Part shown: piece by piece, positions 9,761 to 18,033 of the stretch | Numbering within the stretch: the first letter of the stretch is position 1 | How the letters are laid out: the number at the start of each line of letters is the position of its first letter | Source: Thalassovita taeanensis | GTDB taxonomy: Bacteria > Pseudomonadota > Alphaproteobacteria > Rhodobacterales > Rhodobacteraceae | NCBI RefSeq assembly: GCF_900110775.1 | Contig: NZ_FOEP01000017.1 | Location: forward strand, 31,009 to 95,008 | Reading direction: 5' to 3' | Length of the DNA: 64,000 bases | The notes under the pieces: generated by a model | The model's input: only the letters and a program-made list of their open reading frames with translations | Told to the model about the DNA's origin: nothing | The model's database searches: none | Translations under genes and position numbers: made by a program

Positions 9761-10329
9761 GAGAACCACTCTGAGTGGCCCATGTTGCCCTCATAGTCCC
9801 CGTATTCGACCAAGATGCCTCGGGTGTAGAACTCACCACGACCGCGTGACGGAAACTTCACCACCTGCCCACCCTCAGAAATGAATGTTTCCGACCAAGG
9901 CCTGTCCGCGCCGCTGACTCGTTGAATGTATCGGCAGATCCGGTTCTCGCGGTCGCATGACTTGATGGACCATCTCCACTTCCGACCGTCGTCGCGCGTC
10001 TCATACGATTGCCCGGTGAACCAGATCACATGGGTCCGGTTCAGCCATTCGTATTCAGGGAGACTGGTGTCGAGCTCACCTTCCCCACCGGGGCCGCCCA
10101 GTTCGACCGGCACATGGGCAAAGGTGCAGACTCCGAAGGGCGGCAGGCTCGGCCAGGGCGTGATCCGACGAATCATCGTGCGATAGGCGCGGGCGCAGAC
10201 CGCGCTCGGGGGGAACCCACCCGCCATGCACAGCATGATGGCGCAGTCGATGTCATAGGCCCGCGCCTTCTCCGGCGCTCCGAGCGCTGCCATCACCCCT
10301 ATTGCTGCTGCCATCACCCGTCGTCTCAT
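9754..10329 (-). CDS. Secreted cysteine-containing protein, TrbM-like
   Basis: Exported protein of 191 residues with an N-terminal signal peptide (MRRRVMAAAIGVMAALG, cleavage probably after ARA). The mature part starts with a cysteine segment DCAIMLCMAGGFP and then RRITPWPSLPPFG. This pattern recalls the periplasmic TrbM family of conjugation systems, but I am not sure of the match. The start at 10329 is chosen for GGGAG six bases upstream and for the signal peptide; a start 9 codons earlier would spoil it. It is divergent from the transfer operon; the 132-bp spacer contains two small inverted repeats (10346-10358 and 10382-10396) that could be operators. Confidence 0.6.
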   Translation of the reverse strand: MRRRVMAAAIGVMAALGAPEKARAYDIDCAIMLCMAGGFPPSAVCARAYRTMIRRITPWPSLPPFGVCTFAHVPVELGGPGGEGELDTSLPEYEWLNRTHVIWFTGQSYETRDDGRKWRWSIKSCDRENRICRYIQRVSGADRPWSETFISEGGQVVKFPSRGRGEFYTRGILVEYGDYEGNMGHSEWFSY

Positions 10330-10461
10330 GCCACTCTCCCGCAAAAGTTGCGGCAACTATCGTGCAATTTGTATTTATCTGCAATATGTCGTATTGACTC
10401 CATATGACTTTATGGCCTTACTGTCATCCAGTAGAAGGGCTCTCATGGGGAGAGTCCGAAC

Positions 10462-10776
10462 ATGCCGATAGCGCGCAACCAGATCCTGATCACCATCGAT
10501 GGTGTCAAAGACTTGTCCGAAAAGGGCATCGCGTTCCGCTGCCGGTATGAACTCGTGGGGTTCACGGACGATGGCAAGCCGCGCTACCAGTGCATCTACC
10601 TGCGCAAGGGCGAGCCGGAAGCCATTCTGGTCTCGACCCGGATCACCCCGCACGGGCCCGAGCCGCGGTATTTCAACATATGGCCAGGGCTCTTCAAACA
10701 TCACTTTGAGTTCGGTGACGGGCGCGATCTGCGCTTTGGCCCTGACTACAGCATCTCCCTCGAGGAGCGCGGCTGA
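10462..10776 (+). CDS. Hypothetical protein at the head of the transfer operon
   Basis: A 104-residue soluble protein (MPIARNQILITIDGVKDLSE) with alternating beta-like segments, no signal peptide and no recognised motif. It opens the rightward operon that continues through virB11 with almost no gaps, so a role in transfer or its regulation is likely from position only. Its 3' end overlaps the proposed start of the next gene in another frame. Confidence 0.55.
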   Translation: MPIARNQILITIDGVKDLSEKGIAFRCRYELVGFTDDGKPRYQCIYLRKGEPEAILVSTRITPHGPEPRYFNIWPGLFKHHFEFGDGRDLRFGPDYSISLEERG

Positions 10777-11413
10777 CGTCATCGCCTTCGGCCGCGACGG
10801 GACGGCCCGGACCTCTGGCTGGACCTTCCACGGCGAGAGACCTGCCTGGGCGGTGTTGGATGAAAGTGCTGATGTCGAGGTGGTTCTGGCGTCTCTGGGT
10901 GCCACGCCGCCTTCCGATCGCGACAACATCCTCTCTTTAATCCAAGCTACGGCTGTCCAACATGAGGGCAATCGCGCTCTGCGCCAGGTTGGTCTGGGCG
11001 CAGACGACTGGCAGGTCCTATTCCGCGCCCTCGTCGAGGCCGAAAGTAGCTACAACCCAACCGCCGTCAGCCCCAAAGGCGCCTATGGCTTGGGACAGCT
11101 GATGCCCGGCACGGCCCGCGCCCTCGGTGTCGACCCTCGGAACCCCGCCCAGAACCTCGACGGCGCGGCGCGCTATCTGCTCGCGCAGCTGGCGACCTTC
11201 AAGGACATCGACCTCGCGCTCGCGTCCTACAATGCCGGCCCGCACCGCGTGGTCGAGTATTCCGACATCCCGCCCTTCACCGAGACGCGCGACTACATCG
11301 CCCGCATACATCGGATCCGGTCCCGGCTTTCAGGTGCGCCCGTTGCCACCCCGGACACCCGCGTCGCGGACCGGGTGCCTACTCGCGCGCCCGTCCTCAT
11401 CGACCTTCAGTAA
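10715..11413 (+). CDS. virB1: VirB1-like lytic transglycosylase
   Basis: Periplasmic murein-cleaving enzyme that opens peptidoglycan for assembly of the secretion channel. Seen: the SLT fold with catalytic glutamate in ALVEAESSYNP, then GAYGLGQLMPGTA and ALASYNAGP. The start is difficult: no ATG fits, but a GTG at 10715, inside the previous gene in another frame, gives a signal-like N-terminus (TGAICALALTTASPSRSAA then D) lacking positive charges. A shorter form from GTG at 10853 would lose the export signal. It precedes virB2 by 16 bp. It is the first of two transglycosylases in this operon. Confidence 0.8.
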   Translation: MTGAICALALTTASPSRSAADVIAFGRDGTARTSGWTFHGERPAWAVLDESADVEVVLASLGATPPSDRDNILSLIQATAVQHEGNRALRQVGLGADDWQVLFRALVEAESSYNPTAVSPKGAYGLGQLMPGTARALGVDPRNPAQNLDGAARYLLAQLATFKDIDLALASYNAGPHRVVEYSDIPPFTETRDYIARIHRIRSRLSGAPVATPDTRVADRVPTRAPVLIDLQ

Positions 11414-11429
11414 AACAAGGGAACTTCGC

Positions 11430-11711
11430 ATGCTCAGACATCGCCTCGGCCGCCTCTTGCCTGTCGCCACAACCTTGGCGGCTTTCGCAACGCCCACCCT
11501 CGCCCAAGACTTGTCACCCATCCAGACCATGCTGGAGACCGTCGAGGCCGCGCTGACCGGCCCCATCGGGATCGCGGTCGCCACGCTCGCGGTCATCGGC
11601 ACCGGTTTCATGTGCATGATGGGACGGCTCAACTGGGGCTGGTTTGCTTCGGTCATCATCGGGATCGTGCTGATCTTCTCGGCTGGCACGATTGTGGATG
11701 GGTTCTCGTGA
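11430..11711 (+). CDS. virB2: VirB2-like major pilin
   Basis: Prepilin of the conjugative pilus, 93 residues. It has a signal peptide ending AQDLS (cleavage after TLAQ or nearby), then two hydrophobic helices (GPIGIAVATLAVIGTGFM and WFASVIIGIVLIFSAG) separated by a short basic loop, the VirB2/TrbC layout. The position between a transglycosylase and virB3 is the standard order. The mature pilin would be about 70 residues, in the family range. Confidence 0.88.
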   Translation: MLRHRLGRLLPVATTLAAFATPTLAQDLSPIQTMLETVEAALTGPIGIAVATLAVIGTGFMCMMGRLNWGWFASVIIGIVLIFSAGTIVDGFS

Positions 11712-11821
11712 TGAGCTGGAAAGCACTGTGCGTGTTTCGCAAGAAGGCATCCTTCGGTGGGTCCGAACGCGTTGTGCTGCGCAAACGCTGCCTCGGTTCG
11801 GGTTCCAGACACTCCTTTTGA
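11711..11821 (+). CDS. Possible coupled small ORF between virB2 and virB3
   Basis: A 36-codon frame whose ATG shares one base with the virB2 stop (TGATG), so ribosomes could re-initiate. The peptide is basic and unlike anything I know (MSWKALCVFRKKASFGG). It fills the 131-bp gap before virB3. It could be chance coding in a spacer; no independent ribosome site is visible. Confidence 0.2.
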   Translation: MSWKALCVFRKKASFGGSERVVLRKRCLGSGSRHSF

Positions 11822-11842
11822 ACTAAGCAAAACAGGCACCTA

Positions 11843-12121
11843 ATGGCCCAACAATCCCCCCTCTTTCTGGGTCTCGCCCGTCCGCCCAAGTATCTGGGTC
11901 TCCCCGTCGGATACCTCGTGGTGCTGGCAAGCGGGGTCGTTCTGCCGTTCATCTGGACGAAGTCGATGGTCTTCTTCCTGATCGGTCTGGTCGCCTATCC
12001 GATCCTCTGGTTCGTCGCTGACCGGGAGCCGCATTTCTTCGAGGTACTGCGCGTTTCCTACGGCTCAGTCCGCCCGACGAAGAACCGAAAGCTGCACGGA
12101 GGCGACAGCTTTGGCGCTTGA
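11843..12121 (+). CDS. virB3: VirB3-like inner-membrane component
   Basis: A 92-residue membrane protein of the type IV channel, normally partner of VirB4. It begins with the family-like segment PLFLGLARPPKYLGLP, followed by two membrane helices (about 22-38 and 42-58) and a cytoplasmic tail with VADREPHFF. The last 11 bp overlap the TTG start of virB4, so the two are translationally linked. Confidence 0.9.
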   Translation: MAQQSPLFLGLARPPKYLGLPVGYLVVLASGVVLPFIWTKSMVFFLIGLVAYPILWFVADREPHFFEVLRVSYGSVRPTKNRKLHGGDSFGA

Positions 12122-14489
12122 TGCAGGCACGCTTTCCACTGTTGGGCCCGCCCTGCGTCAAGCAGGCGGCGGTGACTTCGCGCGCGAAAGCTATCTCGCG
12201 GAGCACCTGCCGTACTTCGCCTTCGCCGGTGACGATGTGATGGTGCTGCGCGAGGGGGACCTCATGGCGACCCTGCGCCTCGACGGGCTCAATCCGATGA
12301 CCAGTGAGGACGCCCGGCTCGATGCGCTCAAACGCGCGGTCGCGGCCATCGTCGCCCAGACCGGCAATGCCTTCGGCTTCTACATCCACCGCATCTCCGT
12401 ACCCCAGGATCTCGGGATGCGCCCCATCGAGGGTGACAGCTTCGCCGCCGCGATCGACGCCCGTTGGCAAGCCCATGTCAAAGACCTGCGCCCGGCCAAG
12501 CGCCAGCTCTATCTTAGCGTGATCCGGCGGCCTGATATCTCGGCCCGTATTCCGCTCCTGCGCGCGCTGGCCCGCAAGGCCTGGGTCAAGGATCGCGCGA
12601 CGCGCCTGCAGGAGCTGAACGAGGTCACGGGCTTCTTCGAGGTGGCGCTCGCTTCCGCCAACCCTGTGCGGCTCACGAAGTCGGGCGGTGAATGGCTGGG
12701 CTATCTCAATACGCTGAACGCGGGCAGCTTCTCCCCGATTGCCTTCGGGCAAAGCGCCCTGCCCCTCTCGCACACCCTGAGCAACTGCCGCGCGACCTTT
12801 GAGGGCGACGTCGTCACCCTGACCGACGCCGTGACCGGTCAGGTCAAATACGGCGCGCTCTTCTCGATGAAGACCTATCCGGCCCTCACGGATGTCACGC
12901 TCCTCGACGCGCTCGACCTGCCGCTCGACATCGTGCTGACCAACTCCTTCAGCCCGATCCCGAACAACATCATGGCCGAACGCATCCAACGGATCATCCG
13001 CCAGATGCATGCCTCCGACGATGCCGCCGTTTCCTTGCGGGAACAACTGGGCCAAGCCGCCGACGACCAGGAAGCGGGCCGCATCGCCTTTGGCGACCAT
13101 CACCTCTCCATCGCAGTCTATGCGCCCGACCGCGACACGCTCGAACGCGCCGCAGCCCAGATCAAGCGGGTGGGCCAGGAGATCATGTCGGTGATCGTGC
13201 GCGAGAACATGGCGCTGAAAGCCACGTATTTCGCACAGTCGCCCGGCAACTTCGGCTACCGCGCCCGCAAGACGCCGATCTCCTCGATCAACTTCGCCGA
13301 CTTCGCGGCCCTGCATGGCAGCGTCGAGGGGCGTGGTCCTGACCAATCCCCCTGGGGCCAAACCATCTCCGTGCTGCCGACGGTCGGCACCTCGGGCTAT
13401 CGCTTCAATTTCCACGAGGCAGGCAACCCGGGCAAGGAACCCACGGTCGGCCATACGCTCGTGTTGGGACGCACCGGCACCGGCAAGACACTGACCACCG
13501 CCTTTCTCGCGGCGCAGGCGCAGCGGGTCGGCGCACGGCTTTTCTTCTTCGATAAGGATCGCGGCCTCGAAATGGCTGTCCGTGCGCTTGGTGGCCGCTA
13601 CAATGAAATCCGGGCAGGCGTGCCCACGGGCTTGAACCCTCTCGATACCGAAATCGATGAACGTGGCCGCGCATGGCTCTCGGACTGGCTTGCGACGCTT
13701 CTCACGCGGAGTGGCACACTGACGGGCGAGCAATCCCGCCACATCCAAAGCGCGGTCGGCCAGAACGCCGATGCGGGTGCGGCGCTGCAGCGCTTCGCCA
13801 GTTTCGAGACGCTGTTCCAGTCGCTAGATGACGACGGCGAGCTGCAGTCCCGCGTTGCCGAATGGGCGCCAGGCGGGCGCTACGGTTGGGTCTTCGACGA
13901 ACCCGAGCGCGGGGCGGGCCTCAAGCTAGCGGGTGACATCATAGGTTTCGACATGACCGAGATCCTCGACATGACCACTGAGCGCATGGCTGTGCTCTCC
14001 TACATCTTCCGCCAGATCGAACGCGTGGTCGAGGACCGCCGCCCCACCATCATCGTGCTCGACGAAGCCTGGAAGCTCCTCGACGATCCGTATTTCGGGG
14101 CGCGGCTTGAAAACTGGCTGGTGACGCTTCGGAAGATGAACTGCGTCGTGATCATGATGACGCAATATCCGAGCCAGCTGCGGGATAGCCGCGTCGGCAA
14201 GACCATCGTCGAGACCGTCCCGACCCAGATCCTCTTCCCGAACGACCGTGCCACCATCTCGGATTACGACTTCCTGCGCGTGAACGCCAAGGAGGCCGCA
14301 CTCCTCGTGCAGCCCACCATCGGCCAGCGCATCGCGCTTGTCCGCTCGGCGGGTGACAGCGTCTTCGTCGATGCCGATCTCTCCGCGCTCGGCGAGTCGC
14401 TTCCCATCCTTGGCGGTGGTGCCACCGGCGAGGCCCGCGTGCCCGCCGATTGGCGCGCCAATCCCGATTTCTGGAGACATGTGATATGA
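12111..14489 (+). CDS. virB4: VirB4 family type IV secretion ATPase
   Basis: Cytoplasmic-face ATPase powering pilus and channel assembly, 792 residues, the usual length. Seen: the CagE/VirB4 N-terminal domain, Walker A GRTGTGKT (453-460), Walker B region TIIVLDEAWKLLDD (about 645-660) and a later MMTQYPSQLRDS motif. The start is a TTG at 12111, supported by GGAGG at 12098-12102 with an 8-base spacing; it overlaps virB3 by 11 bp. A long open frame on the opposite strand here is only a GC-rich shadow. Confidence 0.96.
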   Translation: MALDAGTLSTVGPALRQAGGGDFARESYLAEHLPYFAFAGDDVMVLREGDLMATLRLDGLNPMTSEDARLDALKRAVAAIVAQTGNAFGFYIHRISVPQDLGMRPIEGDSFAAAIDARWQAHVKDLRPAKRQLYLSVIRRPDISARIPLLRALARKAWVKDRATRLQELNEVTGFFEVALASANPVRLTKSGGEWLGYLNTLNAGSFSPIAFGQSALPLSHTLSNCRATFEGDVVTLTDAVTGQVKYGALFSMKTYPALTDVTLLDALDLPLDIVLTNSFSPIPNNIMAERIQRIIRQMHASDDAAVSLREQLGQAADDQEAGRIAFGDHHLSIAVYAPDRDTLERAAAQIKRVGQEIMSVIVRENMALKATYFAQSPGNFGYRARKTPISSINFADFAALHGSVEGRGPDQSPWGQTISVLPTVGTSGYRFNFHEAGNPGKEPTVGHTLVLGRTGTGKTLTTAFLAAQAQRVGARLFFFDKDRGLEMAVRALGGRYNEIRAGVPTGLNPLDTEIDERGRAWLSDWLATLLTRSGTLTGEQSRHIQSAVGQNADAGAALQRFASFETLFQSLDDDGELQSRVAEWAPGGRYGWVFDEPERGAGLKLAGDIIGFDMTEILDMTTERMAVLSYIFRQIERVVEDRRPTIIVLDEAWKLLDDPYFGARLENWLVTLRKMNCVVIMMTQYPSQLRDSRVGKTIVETVPTQILFPNDRATISDYDFLRVNAKEAALLVQPTIGQRIALVRSAGDSVFVDADLSALGESLPILGGGATGEARVPADWRANPDFWRHVI

Positions 14490-14695
14490 GTTCTAAACCC
14501 CTCCTCGCACTTTGCGCCACCGCAGGCTTGCTGAGCGCGTGCGAAACCTACACCGAACAGACCTCGCCCTGTTTCGGACGCAACGGCGCGCCGCAGGTGA
14601 CGCGGTCCGCGTTTTCGGTCTCTACCATGGGCGCTCCGGTTCAGGACACGGCAAAACCCGACTGCACATTCGAACTCCTGCCCCGTCCGGAATGA
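14486..14695 (+). CDS. virB7: Small lipoprotein, VirB7-like
   Basis: A 69-residue lipoprotein: short signal peptide with lipobox LLSAC (Cys19 to be lipidated), then a small polar mature part with two further cysteines. Its ATG overlaps the virB4 stop (ATGA) and its stop overlaps the next start (ATGA). Size, lipobox and place in the operon suit VirB7, the outer-membrane anchor that holds VirB9, although VirB7 proteins are too divergent to confirm by eye. Confidence 0.7.
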   Translation: MSSKPLLALCATAGLLSACETYTEQTSPCFGRNGAPQVTRSAFSVSTMGAPVQDTAKPDCTFELLPRPE

Positions 14696-15804
14696 GCCGC
14701 GCCGCGATCATATCCGCCGGGCTCTGCCTCGGCCTCAGCGCCCTGCCCGCGCTCGCCCAGGGCGTGCCGACACAGGATAATTCCGCGATCGGTCGCGCCA
14801 TCGCACGGGTGACGGCGCTCGCCGAGGATCTGGGCGTCCAACAGGACAAGGATCGGACGGAGTCTACGCTGGCGGACGTGCAGGCCGACCAGCTGCGCGT
14901 TCTCGAGGAGATGACCGCCGCGATCACCGGCCCAGGCTTCGATATTCGCGCGCTCGAGGGCAATGCGGATTTCGGGGTGGCGGCGGTCTATCCCAATACC
15001 GATCCGAACCCGATGAACAACCGCCTCTTCGGCGAGGGCCGGGAGACGGTCGAGATGATGATCGTCGAGGTCGCGGGCGAATTCGCAGGTGCCCCCGGTG
15101 TGGTCCGCGCCGGTCTCTCCGCCACCCAGTGGCGGTGCCTCTTCCAGGCCCTGCTCAAGCAAGAGAGCCGCTTCAATGTCGCAGCCGTTAGTCCGGTCGG
15201 GGCCTATGGCTTGACCCAGCTCATGCCTGGCACCGCCTCCGATCTCGGCGTCGACCGCTATAACGTGGAAGATAACCTGCGCGGCGGGGCGCGCTACATC
15301 ACCACACAACTCAACCGTTTCGGCAACATCCCCCATGCGCTCGCGGCCTATAACGCGGGGCCGGGACGCGTGATCGAATACGGCGGCGTGCCGCCCTTTG
15401 CCGAGACCCAAGGCTATGTGCGCAACATCTCCAAGTTTTACAATGAATATCTCGCCGTCGTAGGCGGGGCCGACGCGCTCGGCACGCTCTCGCCCTCGGA
15501 CTTTGCCCTCGCCGAATATGCCAGCATCTCCGAGGCGGGCGTCTATTACGCCGCCGACAGTTCGGCGACCACCGAACAGGTGATCAACCGCCTGCGCGCG
15601 ATCATCCTGCAGATCGACGCGCAACCCAATGCCAAGGCGGCCTGGGAACTCAACACCTACGCCAAGGCCGAGATCGGCCGCATTCTCAACCTCCGCGTCC
15701 GGCTGATGGCGGCGAACCAGCAGCGCGAGGCGGCCTATGCCCAACACCTCGTCGCCGACCGGCTGGCCGAGCGCGACTTCATGCAGATGGGAGTTCCCGA
15801 ATGA
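14692..15804 (+). CDS. Lytic transglycosylase domain set in a VirB5-like scaffold
   Basis: A 370-residue exported protein: signal peptide ending ALPALAQ, an N-terminal helical part, a central SLT transglycosylase domain (catalytic Glu in ALLKQESRFNV, then GAYGLTQLMPGTA and ALAAYNAGPGRV), and a C-terminal helical part. Start and end of the mature protein match the VirB5 encoded next door: AQGVPT-D-S-(x)-G and AEDL-VQ at the N-terminus, ID-Q-(x3)-KAA-(x2)-LNT and RL-AA at the C-terminus. So it looks like a VirB5 copy that gained a murein hydrolase, or the reverse. It may clear the wall where the pilus tip forms. Overlaps both neighbours by 4 bp. Confidence 0.82.
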   Translation: MSRAAIISAGLCLGLSALPALAQGVPTQDNSAIGRAIARVTALAEDLGVQQDKDRTESTLADVQADQLRVLEEMTAAITGPGFDIRALEGNADFGVAAVYPNTDPNPMNNRLFGEGRETVEMMIVEVAGEFAGAPGVVRAGLSATQWRCLFQALLKQESRFNVAAVSPVGAYGLTQLMPGTASDLGVDRYNVEDNLRGGARYITTQLNRFGNIPHALAAYNAGPGRVIEYGGVPPFAETQGYVRNISKFYNEYLAVVGGADALGTLSPSDFALAEYASISEAGVYYAADSSATTEQVINRLRAIILQIDAQPNAKAAWELNTYAKAEIGRILNLRVRLMAANQQREAAYAQHLVADRLAERDFMQMGVPE

Positions 15805-16571
15805 GACGATTTTTTCTGCTGACCGTAGCCGCGGTCACCACGCTCGGGGTCTCCGGCCCCGCCACGGCTCAGGGCGTGCCGACCTTCGATGGCTCACAGC
15901 TTGGCCAACTCGTCGCCCAGCTCGAACACATGGCCGAGGATCTGAATGTCCAGATGCAGCAGCTCGCCACGATGCGGCTGGAACTGGAAACTCAACTGTC
16001 GCAGCTCACCAACCTTGAGGCGCAACTGACCTCGCTGATCGAAGGCAGCGGGCTGGGTGAACTCTTCGCCACGGTCGAAGAATTCCGCGCGCTGCGGGGG
16101 AAGCTGGTGGCCCCGCTCAATACCGCGCAGTCGCTCGCGAGCGGCGATTTCCTGAGCGGCTTCAATCCCGGCGCGGAACTGTCGGCCTCGGTCGAGCGGG
16201 TGCTTTCGGGCAGCGGTTTCACCTCGGAACGCCTGAGCACGCTCTCGGGCTCTGACCAGCCTGCCGACAACCGCATTGCCACCTCGGCCGGGGCCAGCGC
16301 CATGCTGTCGGTCGCCGCGCAGGAAAGCCATGAAGAGGCGGGCCTAAGTCTCGAGCGCTTGGAAGTGATGGTTGGCAAAATCGACGAACAGGACGGGCTG
16401 AAGGCCGCCGTCGATCTCAACACCCGCGTCACCGCCGAGCTTGGCATCATCCTGACCCAGATCTGGCGGCTGGAAGCGGCGCAAGGCGTCAGCGCCGGCC
16501 AGCTCGGCGTTGTCGATGCCGCGACCCTCGCGGATGAGCGCAAGTTCCGCTCGATGGCGGTGGATCCATGA
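15801..16571 (+). CDS. virB5: VirB5-like pilus-tip protein
   Basis: A 256-residue exported protein with a signal peptide (cleavage near GPATAQ) and a largely alpha-helical, Gln/Leu/Glu-rich body that begins with a long amphipathic helix (LVAQLEHMAEDLNVQMQQLA). This is the usual picture for VirB5/TrbJ-type minor pilins, which sit at the pilus tip. It is paralogous at both ends to the preceding transglycosylase. ATGA overlaps on both sides show tight coupling. Confidence 0.75.
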   Translation: MRRFFLLTVAAVTTLGVSGPATAQGVPTFDGSQLGQLVAQLEHMAEDLNVQMQQLATMRLELETQLSQLTNLEAQLTSLIEGSGLGELFATVEEFRALRGKLVAPLNTAQSLASGDFLSGFNPGAELSASVERVLSGSGFTSERLSTLSGSDQPADNRIATSAGASAMLSVAAQESHEEAGLSLERLEVMVGKIDEQDGLKAAVDLNTRVTAELGIILTQIWRLEAAQGVSAGQLGVVDAATLADERKFRSMAVDP

Positions 16572-17002
16572 GGAGGCCCAAGCTCACCCCGAGCCGCTTC
16601 ACCCTGATGGAAGCCGGACTTCTGAGCCTTTCGCTTGCACTGCCGCTCGGCCTCCTTGTCTTGCCCGACGCGGCATCAGGTCAGGATCGGCCCTTCAGCT
16701 CGATGGCCATCGCGCGGGACGGGGCCGATGAATGCCGGGTCCCGAAACCGCCCGCAGACCTGGCCGAGACCGCCTATCTCCGCAACGGCTACCGCGCGAT
16801 CCTGCGCATCCTGATCGCCGAAGAGGCGCTCGCCTCGGAGAGCTGCACCTGCCTGCTAGACCAGTTCACCTGGGATCAGGCGCTCACCGCCCTGCCCCGG
16901 TTCCAGACTTCAGACAATCCGCGCCTGCCGTTCAATGTGCTGGAGCTCCACGCAAAAGCCGATGCGATCGAGGCACAAGTCGCGGAGGTCTGTGCAGAAT
17001 AG
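16568..17002 (+). CDS. Hypothetical membrane or exported protein in the virB operon
   Basis: A 144-residue protein with one hydrophobic segment (about residues 14-36), either an uncleaved anchor or a long signal peptide ending ASGQ. The remainder contains four cysteines, including the cluster ESCTCLLDQF, suggesting disulphides in the periplasm. It overlaps virB5 by 4 bp and abuts virB6 with no gap, so it is probably a lineage-specific accessory of this secretion system. Family not recognised. Confidence 0.65.
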   Translation: MRRPKLTPSRFTLMEAGLLSLSLALPLGLLVLPDAASGQDRPFSSMAIARDGADECRVPKPPADLAETAYLRNGYRAILRILIAEEALASESCTCLLDQFTWDQALTALPRFQTSDNPRLPFNVLELHAKADAIEAQVAEVCAE

Positions 17003-18016
17003 ATGGGCGTTATTCGCGACATCCTGAGCCAGGTCGATGCGGCGGTGAACACCGTGGCGCAGGACGGTTTTGTTTCGTCGGCGGCCTCCGTGGGCAATGT
17101 CATCTCGGCGGGTGCAACGCTCCTTGTCGCGCTCCTCGGGATCAACGCGGTGATGCAGCTGCGCCCTCTGCCCTTTGGCACCGGCTTTGCCTTCGGGATG
17201 AAGATCGCTCTGGTGGGGATCTTCGCGCAGAGCTGGGACAATTTCAGCGTCATCTATGGCGTGGTCACGGACGTCCCCGACTCCATCGGCGCCTCGATCC
17301 TGGCGCTTACCGGCTCTGGCGATGAGGTCGGGGTTTACGCGAGCCTCGACAACATGGTCGCCCGCATCACCGCCTATGGCGATACGATCGGCGACCGCGC
17401 GGGCTGGGTCTTCGGCGCGGTCCTGGGTGCGATCTTCTTCGTCCTTTCCGCCGCTTTCGCCGCCGTCACCGCCGGGATCATCGCCTTCGCCCGCATCGTC
17501 TTCGCGCTGATGATCGTGATCGCCCCCTTCATGATCGTGACCTCGCTCTTCAAACCCACCCAATCGCTCTTCGAGGCCTGGACCCGCGCCACCATCGGCT
17601 ACGCACTCATGCCGGTCGCCGCGGCCGGCGCCGCAGGCATCATTGTTGCCATCGCCGAGGCCATCGGGGACGCCTCCGCCGCGCCAAACGATGTGGAGAC
17701 CGTAAGCCTCATCCTGCCCTTTCTCGTGATCCTGATCCTGAGCGCCGGGATCATGGCCTCGGTGCCCTACATCGCCTCCAACCTCACCGGCGTCGTGGGC
17801 ATTGCCTCCAACGCCGTGGGCCTCACGGGCCTTGCACGTCAGGGCTTCGTGAACACGCGGGAGTACGGCACCGGCGCGACCGCGCGCCTCGCCACCGGCA
17901 AATCCCCCCACGAGCTGAACCAGATGGCCAACGCAGGCGTGGTGAAAACCGGCGAGATGATCCGGCAAAGCCCTGGCGCGCTTCTCTCCGCCGCCAAGGC
18001 CTTCCGCAAACCCTGA
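17003..18016 (+). CDS. virB6: VirB6-like polytopic membrane protein
   Basis: A 337-residue inner-membrane channel component. There are at least five hydrophobic stretches (about 35-50, 62-78, 133-160, 163-182, 198-218 and 231-255), and a conserved-looking central region ARIVFALMIVIAPFMI with a following tryptophan (FEAWTRATIGYAL), as in VirB6/TrbL. The C-terminal 70 residues are soluble. It lies between the unknown exported protein and virB8, the canonical place. Confidence 0.9.
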   Translation: MGVIRDILSQVDAAVNTVAQDGFVSSAASVGNVISAGATLLVALLGINAVMQLRPLPFGTGFAFGMKIALVGIFAQSWDNFSVIYGVVTDVPDSIGASILALTGSGDEVGVYASLDNMVARITAYGDTIGDRAGWVFGAVLGAIFFVLSAAFAAVTAGIIAFARIVFALMIVIAPFMIVTSLFKPTQSLFEAWTRATIGYALMPVAAAGAAGIIVAIAEAIGDASAAPNDVETVSLILPFLVILILSAGIMASVPYIASNLTGVVGIASNAVGLTGLARQGFVNTREYGTGATARLATGKSPHELNQMANAGVVKTGEMIRQSPGALLSAAKAFRKP

Positions 18017-18033
18017 TGTGAAAGACGACTGAT

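Noticed and set aside
10394..10422. Promoter for the transfer operon (TTGACT with a 17-bp spacer to CTTACT)
   Set aside because: The -10 matches only half the consensus; not strong enough to list as a feature.
11949..13748. 599-codon open frame on the minus strand within virB4
   Set aside because: Shadow of the GC-rich virB4 gene: Arg/Gly/Asp-rich, no domain, no ribosome site, and virB4 motifs are unambiguous on the plus strand.
14641..15747. 368-codon minus frame opposite the transglycosylase gene
   Set aside because: Antisense of a gene with intact catalytic motifs; no recognisable protein features.
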